NCBI RefSeq assembly: GCF_030915445.1
Contig: NZ_CP133264.1
Coordinates: 5,365,208 to 5,429,207 of the forward strand
Direction: 5' to 3'
DNA: 64,000 bases
DNA from: Clostridium sp. OS1-26
Lineage (GTDB): Bacteria > Bacillota > Clostridia > Clostridiales > Clostridiaceae
Shown: positions 53,588 through 61,975 of the stretch, piece by piece
How the letters are laid out: the number at the start of each line of letters is the position of its first letter
Position numbering within the stretch: the first letter of the stretch is position 1
Translations under genes and position numbers: made by a program
The notes under the pieces: model-generated
Databases searched by the model: none
Told to the model about the DNA's origin: nothing
What the model saw: the letters and a program-made list of their open reading frames with translations, nothing else

Positions 53588-55412
53588 AATCTTTACTACC
53601 TGTATTACTATTGTCTATATCAATACCTGCCATTCTCATTAAGTATATTGCATTTCTAGTTGTAGAAACTCCTGAACGTAATTTGTAGTCAAAATATATT
53701 TCATCATTTTCATAATGCTCTCTAAAGTGGTAATTTTTAACTTTATCGTTTTTATATTCTATATCAGCTAACTCAAGGTCATGAGTTGACACCATTCCCA
53801 AAGCATTTTCATTGCTTAATTTTTCTATTAAGACTTTTGCACCTGTATGTCTATCTTTAGAATTTGTTCCCCTAAAAATCTCATCCAGTAAGAAAAAGAC
53901 TGGTTCTTTTTCTTTTGTAGCATCTACAAGCTTTCTTATTCTTAAAAGTTCTGCATAAAAAGATGATACATTTTCCTCCAGGTTATCACTTATTCTCATG
54001 CAGGTATAGATATTCATTATAGAACAACAAAAGGTATCAGCACAAACTGATGCACCTGCATAAGCTAAAACTAAGTTAATTCCTACAGTTCTAAGCAATG
54101 TACTCTTACCAGACATATTGGAACCAGTTATCAAGAAAATGCTTTGATTTCTATCTATTCTTAAATTGTTACATACGCGATTTTTAGTTATTAACGGGTG
54201 GCCTATATTTTTAGCTTCAACTATTAGAGAAGTTTCCTTTATTTCTGGCATTGCCCATTCTGGATAGTCATGCTTAATTACAGCTAGGCTTGATAACGCT
54301 TCAACCTCTGCAATAACATTTAGCCATTGCTCTATACATCCACCAGATTCTTTTTTCCAACGTTCCAATCTAATTAAGCAGTGATATTCCCACAAAGTTA
54401 CAATATTTACTATATGATAAAAAAAATTAGCTCTATCAGAGATTAGATCTACCACTATAGATAATTTATTAATTTGCTTCGTTGCAGTTATTTCGTTTTC
54501 GCTAATAAGATTCTCCTTTAGTTTTACTAAATATCTAGATTTAAATCTTTTTTTCTCAATAAGATTTAACATTTTACTATATACTTCTATATCCTTTTTG
54601 TATTTATAAACTACATTTAATATTTTATTGCTTTTCTTAAAGTTAAACTTAATTATAATTGTCTGAATTCCTATACATATAAGTGGAAAATAATATGGTA
54701 TACTATGTGATAAAAAATATAATAAACTAACTCCTATTGTAATAATGGGTAAAATATATGTCATAAGTATAAACTTTCCGCTACAAAACAAATTATTTTT
54801 CTCTTTTCCCCATTTAAATAATAGTTCTGGATTTTTCTTTTTTTCTGTAGCTATCTTTCCCTCGGCCATAAATCTCTGTCTCCACCCAAGATTATCCGAA
54901 AGCTCTTTTACCGCCTCCTGTCTATCATATATTTCTTCTATACTATAATTTGGAGCTGTTAACATGTACTTTATCTTTTCTCTTCCTAAATAAGTACTAG
55001 CAGTGTTAATGTACTGAAAAAGTGATCCTTTTCCAAAAATGTCTAAATCCTTTGAATAATTATGGTCATCATTTAAAAAATCTTCTCCAGCATCCTCAAA
55101 AGATTTCCATTCTCCTTTTAGACGTTTTAAAGAATTATCATTTATTTTACATATCAATGTTGAGCATTTTTTATTATATCTAATTTTACTGTGTTTACTA
55201 AGTAAAATTATAAACAATATACCAAACACAATTAGTACTGGAATACTAAAATAGTACTTTTTAATCATATAGGAAAAAATCGCTAAACCTGTAACGGCAA
55301 TAAAAACTATAAGCCTTAAAGCAGATATAAAATTAATTGAATATACTTGCTTTTTTAGTAACTTTTCATAGATAGCTTTTCTCTTTAAATAACGGGATTC
55401 TATAGCATTCAA
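53574..55412 (-). CDS. MutS-like membrane ATPase
   Basis: The C-terminal ATPase is MutS-type: Walker A FLITGSNMSGKSTLLRTVG, Walker B PVFFLLDEIFRGTNS, and MVSTHDLEL. The mismatch-recognition and connector domains are absent; instead two pairs of membrane helices occupy the N-terminal half. It is therefore one of the membrane-associated MutS relatives common in Firmicutes, not a mismatch repair MutS, and its role is unknown. I place the start at the TTG at 55412, 10 bases after AGGAGG; the ATG at 55472 has no such site. It is coupled to the peptidoglycan-hydrolase-like gene. Confidence 0.85.
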   Translation of the reverse strand: MNAIESRYLKRKAIYEKLLKKQVYSINFISALRLIVFIAVTGLAIFSYMIKKYYFSIPVLIVFGILFIILLSKHSKIRYNKKCSTLICKINDNSLKRLKGEWKSFEDAGEDFLNDDHNYSKDLDIFGKGSLFQYINTASTYLGREKIKYMLTAPNYSIEEIYDRQEAVKELSDNLGWRQRFMAEGKIATEKKKNPELLFKWGKEKNNLFCSGKFILMTYILPIITIGVSLLYFLSHSIPYYFPLICIGIQTIIIKFNFKKSNKILNVVYKYKKDIEVYSKMLNLIEKKRFKSRYLVKLKENLISENEITATKQINKLSIVVDLISDRANFFYHIVNIVTLWEYHCLIRLERWKKESGGCIEQWLNVIAEVEALSSLAVIKHDYPEWAMPEIKETSLIVEAKNIGHPLITKNRVCNNLRIDRNQSIFLITGSNMSGKSTLLRTVGINLVLAYAGASVCADTFCCSIMNIYTCMRISDNLEENVSSFYAELLRIRKLVDATKEKEPVFFLLDEIFRGTNSKDRHTGAKVLIEKLSNENALGMVSTHDLELADIEYKNDKVKNYHFREHYENDEIYFDYKLRSGVSTTRNAIYLMRMAGIDIDNSNTGSKDYEAY

Positions 55413-55615
55413 ATTAACTATTCCTCCTCTTTTGCATAAATTATTCTTAATTATATATCCATAATGTAACATATTTGTAATCTATGTGTCTAGTTTATCA
55501 TATATAATACATATATAATGAAAATTTTACCTCAATCGGGAGCGCTTTGCAATTTTGTATCGTCTAATAAAATACCAATAATCTCTACCTATAAAATATA
55601 CAAAGGGGGATAACT

Positions 55616-57955
55616 ATGACAAGTAAAAAAACATACGCTATTATTCTAACCGCTCTAATTTCTCTTAGCCTTGTATCACCGGTTTATGCACAGGAAACAA
55701 GTAAAGCATTGTCCAATACGACTGTATCTAATACTACAACAGTAAGTGCCATAAACGAAAGCAATTCTAAAATATCAAAGGATGAAGCAAAAGTTATTGC
55801 TAAAAAAATTCTAAAAGATTATTTTGATTTTAGTATTGATGACACAAAATATCAAACCAACGTGAATTTTACACCTGATTATCAGTATTCTCAATTTGGT
55901 GCTAATAATAAAAACTATATTTGGCAGATAAACTGGAATTCACATGATCAAGAAAAAGATGTGAGCGTTAATGTTTCGGTAGACGCTACGAACGGTAAAG
56001 TTACTAATGTAGATGTTATGACATCTTTGCGCGGACAAGCTTCTGGAATTGCAACTCTAACAGAAGATCAGGCAAAAGAAGTGGCAGTAAAATTTCTAAA
56101 TAAAATAAACCCACAAGAATTTTCACAATGCAAATTGGTAAAAAATGATTCTATGACTTATGGATGGAAGGGAGATCCAACATCATATAATTTTAACTAT
56201 TGCCGAGTAGTTAATAATATTCCTTTCTCAGGAAACTTTTTGAACGTAACTGTGGACAGTATTACAGGTAAAATACGTTCTTACGGTTTCAGATGGAATG
56301 ACTATCAGCTTCCTTCACAAGATGGGATTATATCACAAGAAAAAGCAAATCAAATATTTAAAGATAACTTAAATTTAGATCTTAAATATGTGCCTTATAG
56401 AGATGAATATGGATATGATACAAAAACAAAAACTACTAAGATTGCCTATATGCCTGATATGTCAAGCGGAGTTAACATTGATGCAAAAGAAGGTAAAATG
56501 TTAGATTATAGTAATACCAGTCCATTGGATAAAAAAGTAACGGATTTAGATGAAAATCAGAAAAAATCTTTTATAGGAAGCTATAAATCAGTACAAAAGT
56601 TGGACAAGGAACTAACCAGCAATGCTGCTGAAACAATAATGAAATCATTAATTAAAGAAATATATGGAGATGGCTATGATATTGAGGCAACAAGCTATCA
56701 AGATAATAATGGTATATATGGATCAGGACTTACATGCTGGTCAAGTCATTTCATAAAAAAAGGTGCAAATAACGATTTTGCAGATCAAGGACAGATAACT
56801 ATAGACTCTTTAACAGGACAACTAGTATCCATAAATAGATTTAATCCTGTTGATAAATTTGGCTCAAATGACGATAATTCCAAACCAAAAATTACTTGGG
56901 AACAAGCATATAGTAAGTCTATAGATATAGTAAAAAAATACTTCCCAGACAAAGTTAAAGATATTGATACTAAGCAAACATATATTCAGCGTACAGAGTA
57001 TTATAATAATGTTCCTCAGTTTGATAGATTATATGGATTTAATTTTAATAGATTAGTAAATGGATTATCCTATCAGGATGATTCTATTAGTGTAAACTTT
57101 AACTCATCAACAGGTGAAATAGCTAATATTGACAGCAGATGGACTCAGAGTTTAAATGCACCTTCAGCTAATGGAGTTATAAGTAAATCAGATGCACAGA
57201 ATATATTCTTTAATACCTATAGACCTCAACTTCAATACACACTTTTTAATACAAGCAAAGATCCAAAAAATTCAGAGCTTGGAGTTAAATTAGTATACAG
57301 TGTACTAGATGGATTACAATACAGACAACTTAATGGTATAGATGCTTTTAAAGGTAAATTTATAGATTATAATGGTCAAGAAATTGATAATAATTTTGAA
57401 GCATTTAAAGCAAAAATCAAGGGAAGTCCTGTAGAAAAAGAACTTAGCATTTTAGCTTCATTAGGAATAATTGACACTAAAGATTTTGATTTAAATAAGC
57501 AAATCACCAGAGCTGACCTGGTAAAAATTCTTGTCAATGCAAAAGGTTATAGACCTTATATGTTAGAGACTTCATCAGTCCTTAAAATAAATTATGGCGG
57601 ATCAAAAGACGATGAAACATATAAGTATTTACAAATGGCAGTTTCATATGGAATGCTTGATAACTCAGGAGACTTCAATGCAAATGAAAAAGTTACAAGA
57701 GAGGAAGCTATCAAATCTTTAGTAAAACTTCTAGGGTATGATAAGCTTGCGCAAGCAAAAGGAATTTTTACTCTCTCATATAGTGATGCTAATGATATAA
57801 CCCCTGCAAATACAGGATATGTAGCCATATCAAAAGGCCTTGGACTTACTAATGATACTGATAATAAATTTAGACCAAAAGATCAAATAACAATATCAGA
57901 TCTAGCAGTTAATGTATATAGAGCTTTAAACAGCTTAAGAGGTAATGGATATTAA
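55616..57955 (+). CDS. Secreted YcdB/YcdC-repeat protein with S-layer homology domains
   Basis: A signal peptide (cleavage near VYAQ, residue 26) is followed by about 560 residues containing four repeats of the YcdB/YcdC kind, related to PepSY domains. Each has an 'I-S-K-x-x-A' entry helix, a Tyr-rich strand and a 'VSVD-TGK' type turn. The last 160 residues are three S-layer homology repeats (LGIIDTKDFDLNKQITRADL, GMLDNSGDFNANEKVTREEA, GLTNDTDNKFRPKDQITISD). These should bind secondary cell wall polymers and hold the protein on the surface. AAAGGGGG precedes the ATG. A bidirectional terminator follows. Confidence 0.85.
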   Translation: MTSKKTYAIILTALISLSLVSPVYAQETSKALSNTTVSNTTTVSAINESNSKISKDEAKVIAKKILKDYFDFSIDDTKYQTNVNFTPDYQYSQFGANNKNYIWQINWNSHDQEKDVSVNVSVDATNGKVTNVDVMTSLRGQASGIATLTEDQAKEVAVKFLNKINPQEFSQCKLVKNDSMTYGWKGDPTSYNFNYCRVVNNIPFSGNFLNVTVDSITGKIRSYGFRWNDYQLPSQDGIISQEKANQIFKDNLNLDLKYVPYRDEYGYDTKTKTTKIAYMPDMSSGVNIDAKEGKMLDYSNTSPLDKKVTDLDENQKKSFIGSYKSVQKLDKELTSNAAETIMKSLIKEIYGDGYDIEATSYQDNNGIYGSGLTCWSSHFIKKGANNDFADQGQITIDSLTGQLVSINRFNPVDKFGSNDDNSKPKITWEQAYSKSIDIVKKYFPDKVKDIDTKQTYIQRTEYYNNVPQFDRLYGFNFNRLVNGLSYQDDSISVNFNSSTGEIANIDSRWTQSLNAPSANGVISKSDAQNIFFNTYRPQLQYTLFNTSKDPKNSELGVKLVYSVLDGLQYRQLNGIDAFKGKFIDYNGQEIDNNFEAFKAKIKGSPVEKELSILASLGIIDTKDFDLNKQITRADLVKILVNAKGYRPYMLETSSVLKINYGGSKDDETYKYLQMAVSYGMLDNSGDFNANEKVTREEAIKSLVKLLGYDKLAQAKGIFTLSYSDANDITPANTGYVAISKGLGLTNDTDNKFRPKDQITISDLAVNVYRALNSLRGNGY

Positions 57956-57979
57956 TAAAATAATAAAAACTTAAATTTT

Positions 57980-58010
57980 AAAACACGTTGTATGACCTAC
58001 AACGTGTTTT
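57980..58010. terminator. Bidirectional terminator after the S-layer-type gene
   Basis: AAAACACGTTGT (57980-57991) and ACAACGTGTTTT (57999-58010) form a perfect 12-bp stem between convergent genes. Confidence 0.85.
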
Positions 58011-58039
58011 ATTCGCTATTATTTTACGTTATAATTTAT

Positions 58040-58657
58040 TTAATAAAAGATTGTTGTTCTTATAATCTTCGCTTCTTTATCTCCTTTGTTGTAAATACTC
58101 AGCTCACACTTACTTTCATTATTCTCTCTTGTAACAGATAGTAATTCTCCCTCATTAACCTCAAATACTTTATCCTGTTCAGCTATTTGAATACTACCCT
58201 GCACAATATAAAAAGCATCTGTAATCTGATTTGATTCTTTACTACTTTCATTTAACAAAATTTTAATAGTATCTTCAGTTTTAAAAGATAGGGCTTGTAA
58301 TTTTCCAGTACATTCCTCATTCATCATTAAATTAAAATCCGTTACAATCCCCGAACTCTTGGTTTCCCAATCTCCCATAAAACTATCCTGTTCAAAGACG
58401 CCAAGTACTGCTTTGTGGTGCCCTTTATGTTCAAGTGTCAATTTCCCATCGATAATCATAATAATCCTTGAAATGCCAGGCAAATACGTAAACTCTGATT
58501 CATTTACTTCAACCTTTGCAGAACTAAGTCTCCATTTAAAGTTTCTCTCACTATACTTTGCTTCTTCCGGATATATTAAAAGTTCTGTTGTAGTTCCTCC
58601 GGACCATCTACTTATTTGAAATTCATTTTTTCTTATTAAGTTGATTTTAGTTTCCAT
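58040..58657 (-). CDS. HutD/Ves family protein
   Basis: The 205-residue protein has the family's N-terminal signature: an Asn-Glu-Phe-x-x-x-x-Trp-Ser-Gly-Gly-Thr-Thr-Glu-Leu element followed by an IYPEEA strand, then WRLSSAKVE and the cupin-like strands FTYLPGISRIIMIIDG. HutD proteins are found with histidine-utilisation genes, but none is nearby here. The function is not established; some members respond to cold or histidine metabolism. Confidence 0.85.
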   Translation of the reverse strand: METKINLIRKNEFQISRWSGGTTTELLIYPEEAKYSERNFKWRLSSAKVEVNESEFTYLPGISRIIMIIDGKLTLEHKGHHKAVLGVFEQDSFMGDWETKSSGIVTDFNLMMNEECTGKLQALSFKTEDTIKILLNESSKESNQITDAFYIVQGSIQIAEQDKVFEVNEGELLSVTRENNESKCELSIYNKGDKEAKIIRTTIFY

Positions 58658-58713
58658 ATGGCATCCCCCTATTACTAATAAACTTTCTATTTGTTGTTTT
58701 TCTCTTTATAATC

Positions 58714-60207
58714 TTAAGTAATCTCCTGCACTTTATCTACTTCAAACCAGAAAGTTACTCCCCCCTCGCTATTTTCTACACCATAGGAGTTATTATGAAG
58801 ATCTTGAATAGCTTTTACTATAGAAAGTCCAAGACCATATCCTCCATAAGCTCTTGTTCTAGCTTTATCCACTTTATAAAAACTGTTCCACAATTTTTCC
58901 AAAGATTCTTCTGGAATGTGTTTTCCAGTATTGAATACATATACTTTTATCTTATCATTTTTAATAATTTTGCTTATTTTTATGACCCTATCGCCGTCTA
59001 TGTGGTTAATTGCATTATTAATATAATTCGTAAGTATTTGCTCAATTCTTACCATATCCCCACAAGCAATATTACTTTCACCAATATCAAATCTTATTTT
59101 TATATTCTTTTCATCAACTATAGCTTTGTATTTATTAAGCACATATTCTATTAAAGATGTTAGATTAAATTCTGTTTTTTCGATGTGAAAATATCCTGAT
59201 TCAATTTGAGAAAGATTTAATAAATCCTTTACCAACTTATTCATTTTGTCCGTTTCATTCATTATAACATCGCAGTAAAACTTTCTGTCTTCTTCATTTT
59301 CAGCAACATTGCTAGTTAGCCCTTCCGCATACCCTTGTATTACTGCCAGAGGAGTTCTTAGCTCATGTGAAACACTGGATATGAACTCTTTTCTCATCTC
59401 ATCTATTTTTCTTTCTTTTTCAATATCTTCCTCAAGCTTTTTGTTTTTTATATTTAACTCTGTAATTACCCTGTCCAGCTCACCAGATAAATAGTTAACA
59501 CTTTGCCCCAGTTGACCAATTTCATCTTTACCTTTTATACTGCATTTTTGTGTAAAATTAAACTTAGCCATATTTCGAGCAATCTTATTTACCTCTAATA
59601 TTGGCTTAGTAAATTTCCTTGAAAACATATAAGCCCATATACTGCCAAGAATTATAATTATAATTCCTGTAATAATAATAAATTTATTTGCAATATCCAC
59701 GCTTTCTCTTATTGAAACTAATGGAACTCTTATAGTAAGAATCTCCCCACCGCTTAACTTTGTTACAAGAGTGAGAAAATCTATTTTTAACTGTATATCT
59801 CTTCTGATTTCAAAGGTATATTGTCCCTCAGTATATTCGTTCAGTTTATCACCAGGAAGCTGCTCCGGTGGTGGTTTCGGTCCTCCTTTGAGAGGATTAT
59901 CACTTTGTATGTGTTTTTCATCTGGTAATCTACGTGCAGAATTATAAATTGGTTTTCCATCTTTATCACGAATATCAATATTACTTCCAGTTATATTAGC
60001 TGTTCTATCTAGCTCATTTTGTATGTCTCCTACATTCCCTTTGTATATGTTTGTTATATTTTTTACATTATCTTCAAGTATTTTTTTCTTTTTGCTTATA
60101 TAATACTGATTAAGATATAAAGTATTTAACATCCATAGAAGAAAAATAAAAAATATTAGCAAAAATGTTATGGAGATAAAAAGTTTTGATCTTATAGATT
60201 TATTCAT
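58714..60207 (-). CDS. Sensor histidine kinase
   Basis: An intact 497-residue kinase with an N-terminal membrane helix, an extracytoplasmic sensor of about 130 residues including a Pro-rich segment (KGGPKPPPEQLPGD), a second helix, HAMP (KPILEVNKIARNMAKF), a coiled coil and the phosphoacceptor SSVSHELRTPLAVIQGYAEG. The N box NYINNAINH and YGLGLSIVK complete the ATPase. The start overlaps the end of the response regulator gene by 4 bases. Proximity to galU and a family 39 glycosyltransferase suggests an envelope role, as inference. Confidence 0.92.
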   Translation of the reverse strand: MNKSIRSKLFISITFLLIFFIFLLWMLNTLYLNQYYISKKKKILEDNVKNITNIYKGNVGDIQNELDRTANITGSNIDIRDKDGKPIYNSARRLPDEKHIQSDNPLKGGPKPPPEQLPGDKLNEYTEGQYTFEIRRDIQLKIDFLTLVTKLSGGEILTIRVPLVSIRESVDIANKFIIITGIIIIILGSIWAYMFSRKFTKPILEVNKIARNMAKFNFTQKCSIKGKDEIGQLGQSVNYLSGELDRVITELNIKNKKLEEDIEKERKIDEMRKEFISSVSHELRTPLAVIQGYAEGLTSNVAENEEDRKFYCDVIMNETDKMNKLVKDLLNLSQIESGYFHIEKTEFNLTSLIEYVLNKYKAIVDEKNIKIRFDIGESNIACGDMVRIEQILTNYINNAINHIDGDRVIKISKIIKNDKIKVYVFNTGKHIPEESLEKLWNSFYKVDKARTRAYGGYGLGLSIVKAIQDLHNNSYGVENSEGGVTFWFEVDKVQEIT

Positions 60208-60884
60208 TTCTCAACCTCAAATCTATAACCATATCCACGTATCGTATGTACATAGTTACTTTTTGAGTCCAGTTTTATTCTTAATCTATTTATATGAGTG
60301 TCAACTGTTCTTAAATCTCCATAATAATCATACCCCCATACTTTATCTAATATCTGTTCTCTACTTAGTGCCTTTCCATAATTCTCAGTAAGATATATTA
60401 GTAAGTCATACTCCTTTGGACTTAAATCCACTGTATATCCCTCGATAGTTACTTGATGCGCATTATGATCTATCGTTAATCCGTTAAATTCCTTAGAGTC
60501 ATTGTTTTCTATAGATGCAACTCTTCGCAGCACAGCATTTACTCTTGCTATTAATATATTAGGACTAAAGGGCTTTGCAATATATTCATCTGCCCCAATG
60601 TCTAAGCCAAAGATTTCATCAAATTCTTCTCCTCTTGCAGTTAACATCATGATTGGAATTCTTGATTTTTTCCTTATCTCTCTACACACAGTCCAACCAT
60701 CATATTCTGGAAGCATCACATCAAGAATTACTAAATCTATATCTTCCTCATTAGAAAACACCTCTAATGCCTTTCGCCCATCTTCTGCTTCAATGGTACT
60801 ATATCCTTCCTTTTTAAGAAAATCTGTTACGAGTTTTCTTATTAACGGCTCATCATCAACTACTAGTATCTTTTTGCCCTTCAT
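60204..60884 (-). CDS. OmpR-family response regulator
   Basis: The 226-residue regulator has ILVVDDE, the phosphorylation site in LVILDVMLPEYDGW, GADEYIAKPFSP, and a winged-helix domain with LSPKEYDLLIYLTEN and SREQILDKVWGYDYYGDLRTVD. It precedes its kinase in the same unit with a 4-base overlap. Upstream are the convergent-free 69 bases to galU, with no clear terminator, so readthrough from galU is possible. Confidence 0.93.
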   Translation of the reverse strand: MKGKKILVVDDEPLIRKLVTDFLKKEGYSTIEAEDGRKALEVFSNEEDIDLVILDVMLPEYDGWTVCREIRKKSRIPIMMLTARGEEFDEIFGLDIGADEYIAKPFSPNILIARVNAVLRRVASIENNDSKEFNGLTIDHNAHQVTIEGYTVDLSPKEYDLLIYLTENYGKALSREQILDKVWGYDYYGDLRTVDTHINRLRIKLDSKSNYVHTIRGYGYRFEVEK

Positions 60885-60953
60885 AATATACCTCCGAAAA
60901 ATGTTACTATCTATATTATAAAGTATTTTTGTTACAACTTTGTCACAATTATA

Positions 60954-61881
60954 TCACTTAACCAATAACCCCGCAAAACTATAGTATAGTTCTTCATTTA
61001 CTACGGTATTATTTTTTTCCTTAATACTTAAAAGATATTTTATGAGATTTTCTCTTAAATCTTCACGTTTTAAAGCATATTCTATATTAGCTTGTATAAA
61101 TCCTAACTTATCTCCAACATCATATCTTTTTCCTTCAAAACAGTAGGCGTATACTGCCTCTTGCTTTGCTAACTTCTTTAGAGCATCCGTCAACTGTATT
61201 TCACCACCTTTGCCCGGTCGTTTCCTCCAACATTTCAAATATCTTAGGAGTTATTATATACCTTCCAAGAATGGCAATATTAGATGGTGCCTCTTCAATT
61301 CTAGGTTTTTCTATCATGTTGTTGACCTTGTAAATACTATTTTCAATCTCTATACCATTTACAATTCCATACTTAAATACATCTTCTTTTTGAACCGATT
61401 GTACTCCTAAAATAGAAGTTTTATATTTATCATAGCAATTCATTAGCTGCTTTAAACATGGTACTTTACTATCAACTACATCATCACCAAGCATAACAGC
61501 AAAGGGTTCATTTCCTACAAAGGTTTTAGCTCTACTTATAGCATGACCTAGACCTCTAGGTTCTTTTTGTCTCATATAGTAAATATCGGCCATATTAGAT
61601 ATACCCTGTATCATTTCAAGCAAATCCCCTTTGCTGCTGTTTTGCAACTCATCTTCAAGTTCAACGGATTTATCAAAATGATCTTCTATGGCCCTTTTAT
61701 TTCTACCTGTGATAATTAGTATTTCTTCAATACCAGAAGCAACAGCTTCCTCAACTATATACTGAATAGTAGGCTTATCTACTATAGGCAGCATTTCTTT
61801 AGGTTGAGCTTTTGTTGCTGGCAAAAATCTTGTGCCGAGTCCGGCTGCTGGAATTATCGCTTTTTTTACCGTCATAACCAT
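60954..61881 (-). pseudogene. galU: UTP-glucose-1-phosphate uridylyltransferase, frameshifted
   Basis: The first frame starts with the nucleotide-binding signature AAGLGTRFLPATKAQPKEM and continues through LIITGRNKRAIEDHFD and GLGHAISRAKTFVG to the LEET element. The second frame resumes at PGKGGEIQLTDALKKLA and KRYDVGDKLGFIQANIEYA. The break lies near 61215-61220; either two missing bases or one extra base would restore about 308-309 residues, the usual GalU length. The enzyme makes UDP-glucose for envelope glycans and glycolipids. A truncated protein would lack part of the substrate-binding C-terminus, so a sequence error is more likely than real loss. Confidence 0.88.
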
Positions 61882-61975
61882 ACAATCCTCTCTTTAAAAA
61901 CTATTAAGTCTCTCTTAATATTGTTAAATCCTGTTAATAATTATAAAATTTAAACTTATATAATCGTAATATTTT

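Noticed and set aside
53574-55412. DNA mismatch repair MutS
   Set aside because: Mismatch-recognition domains are absent and the N-terminal half contains membrane helices; only the ATPase is MutS-like.
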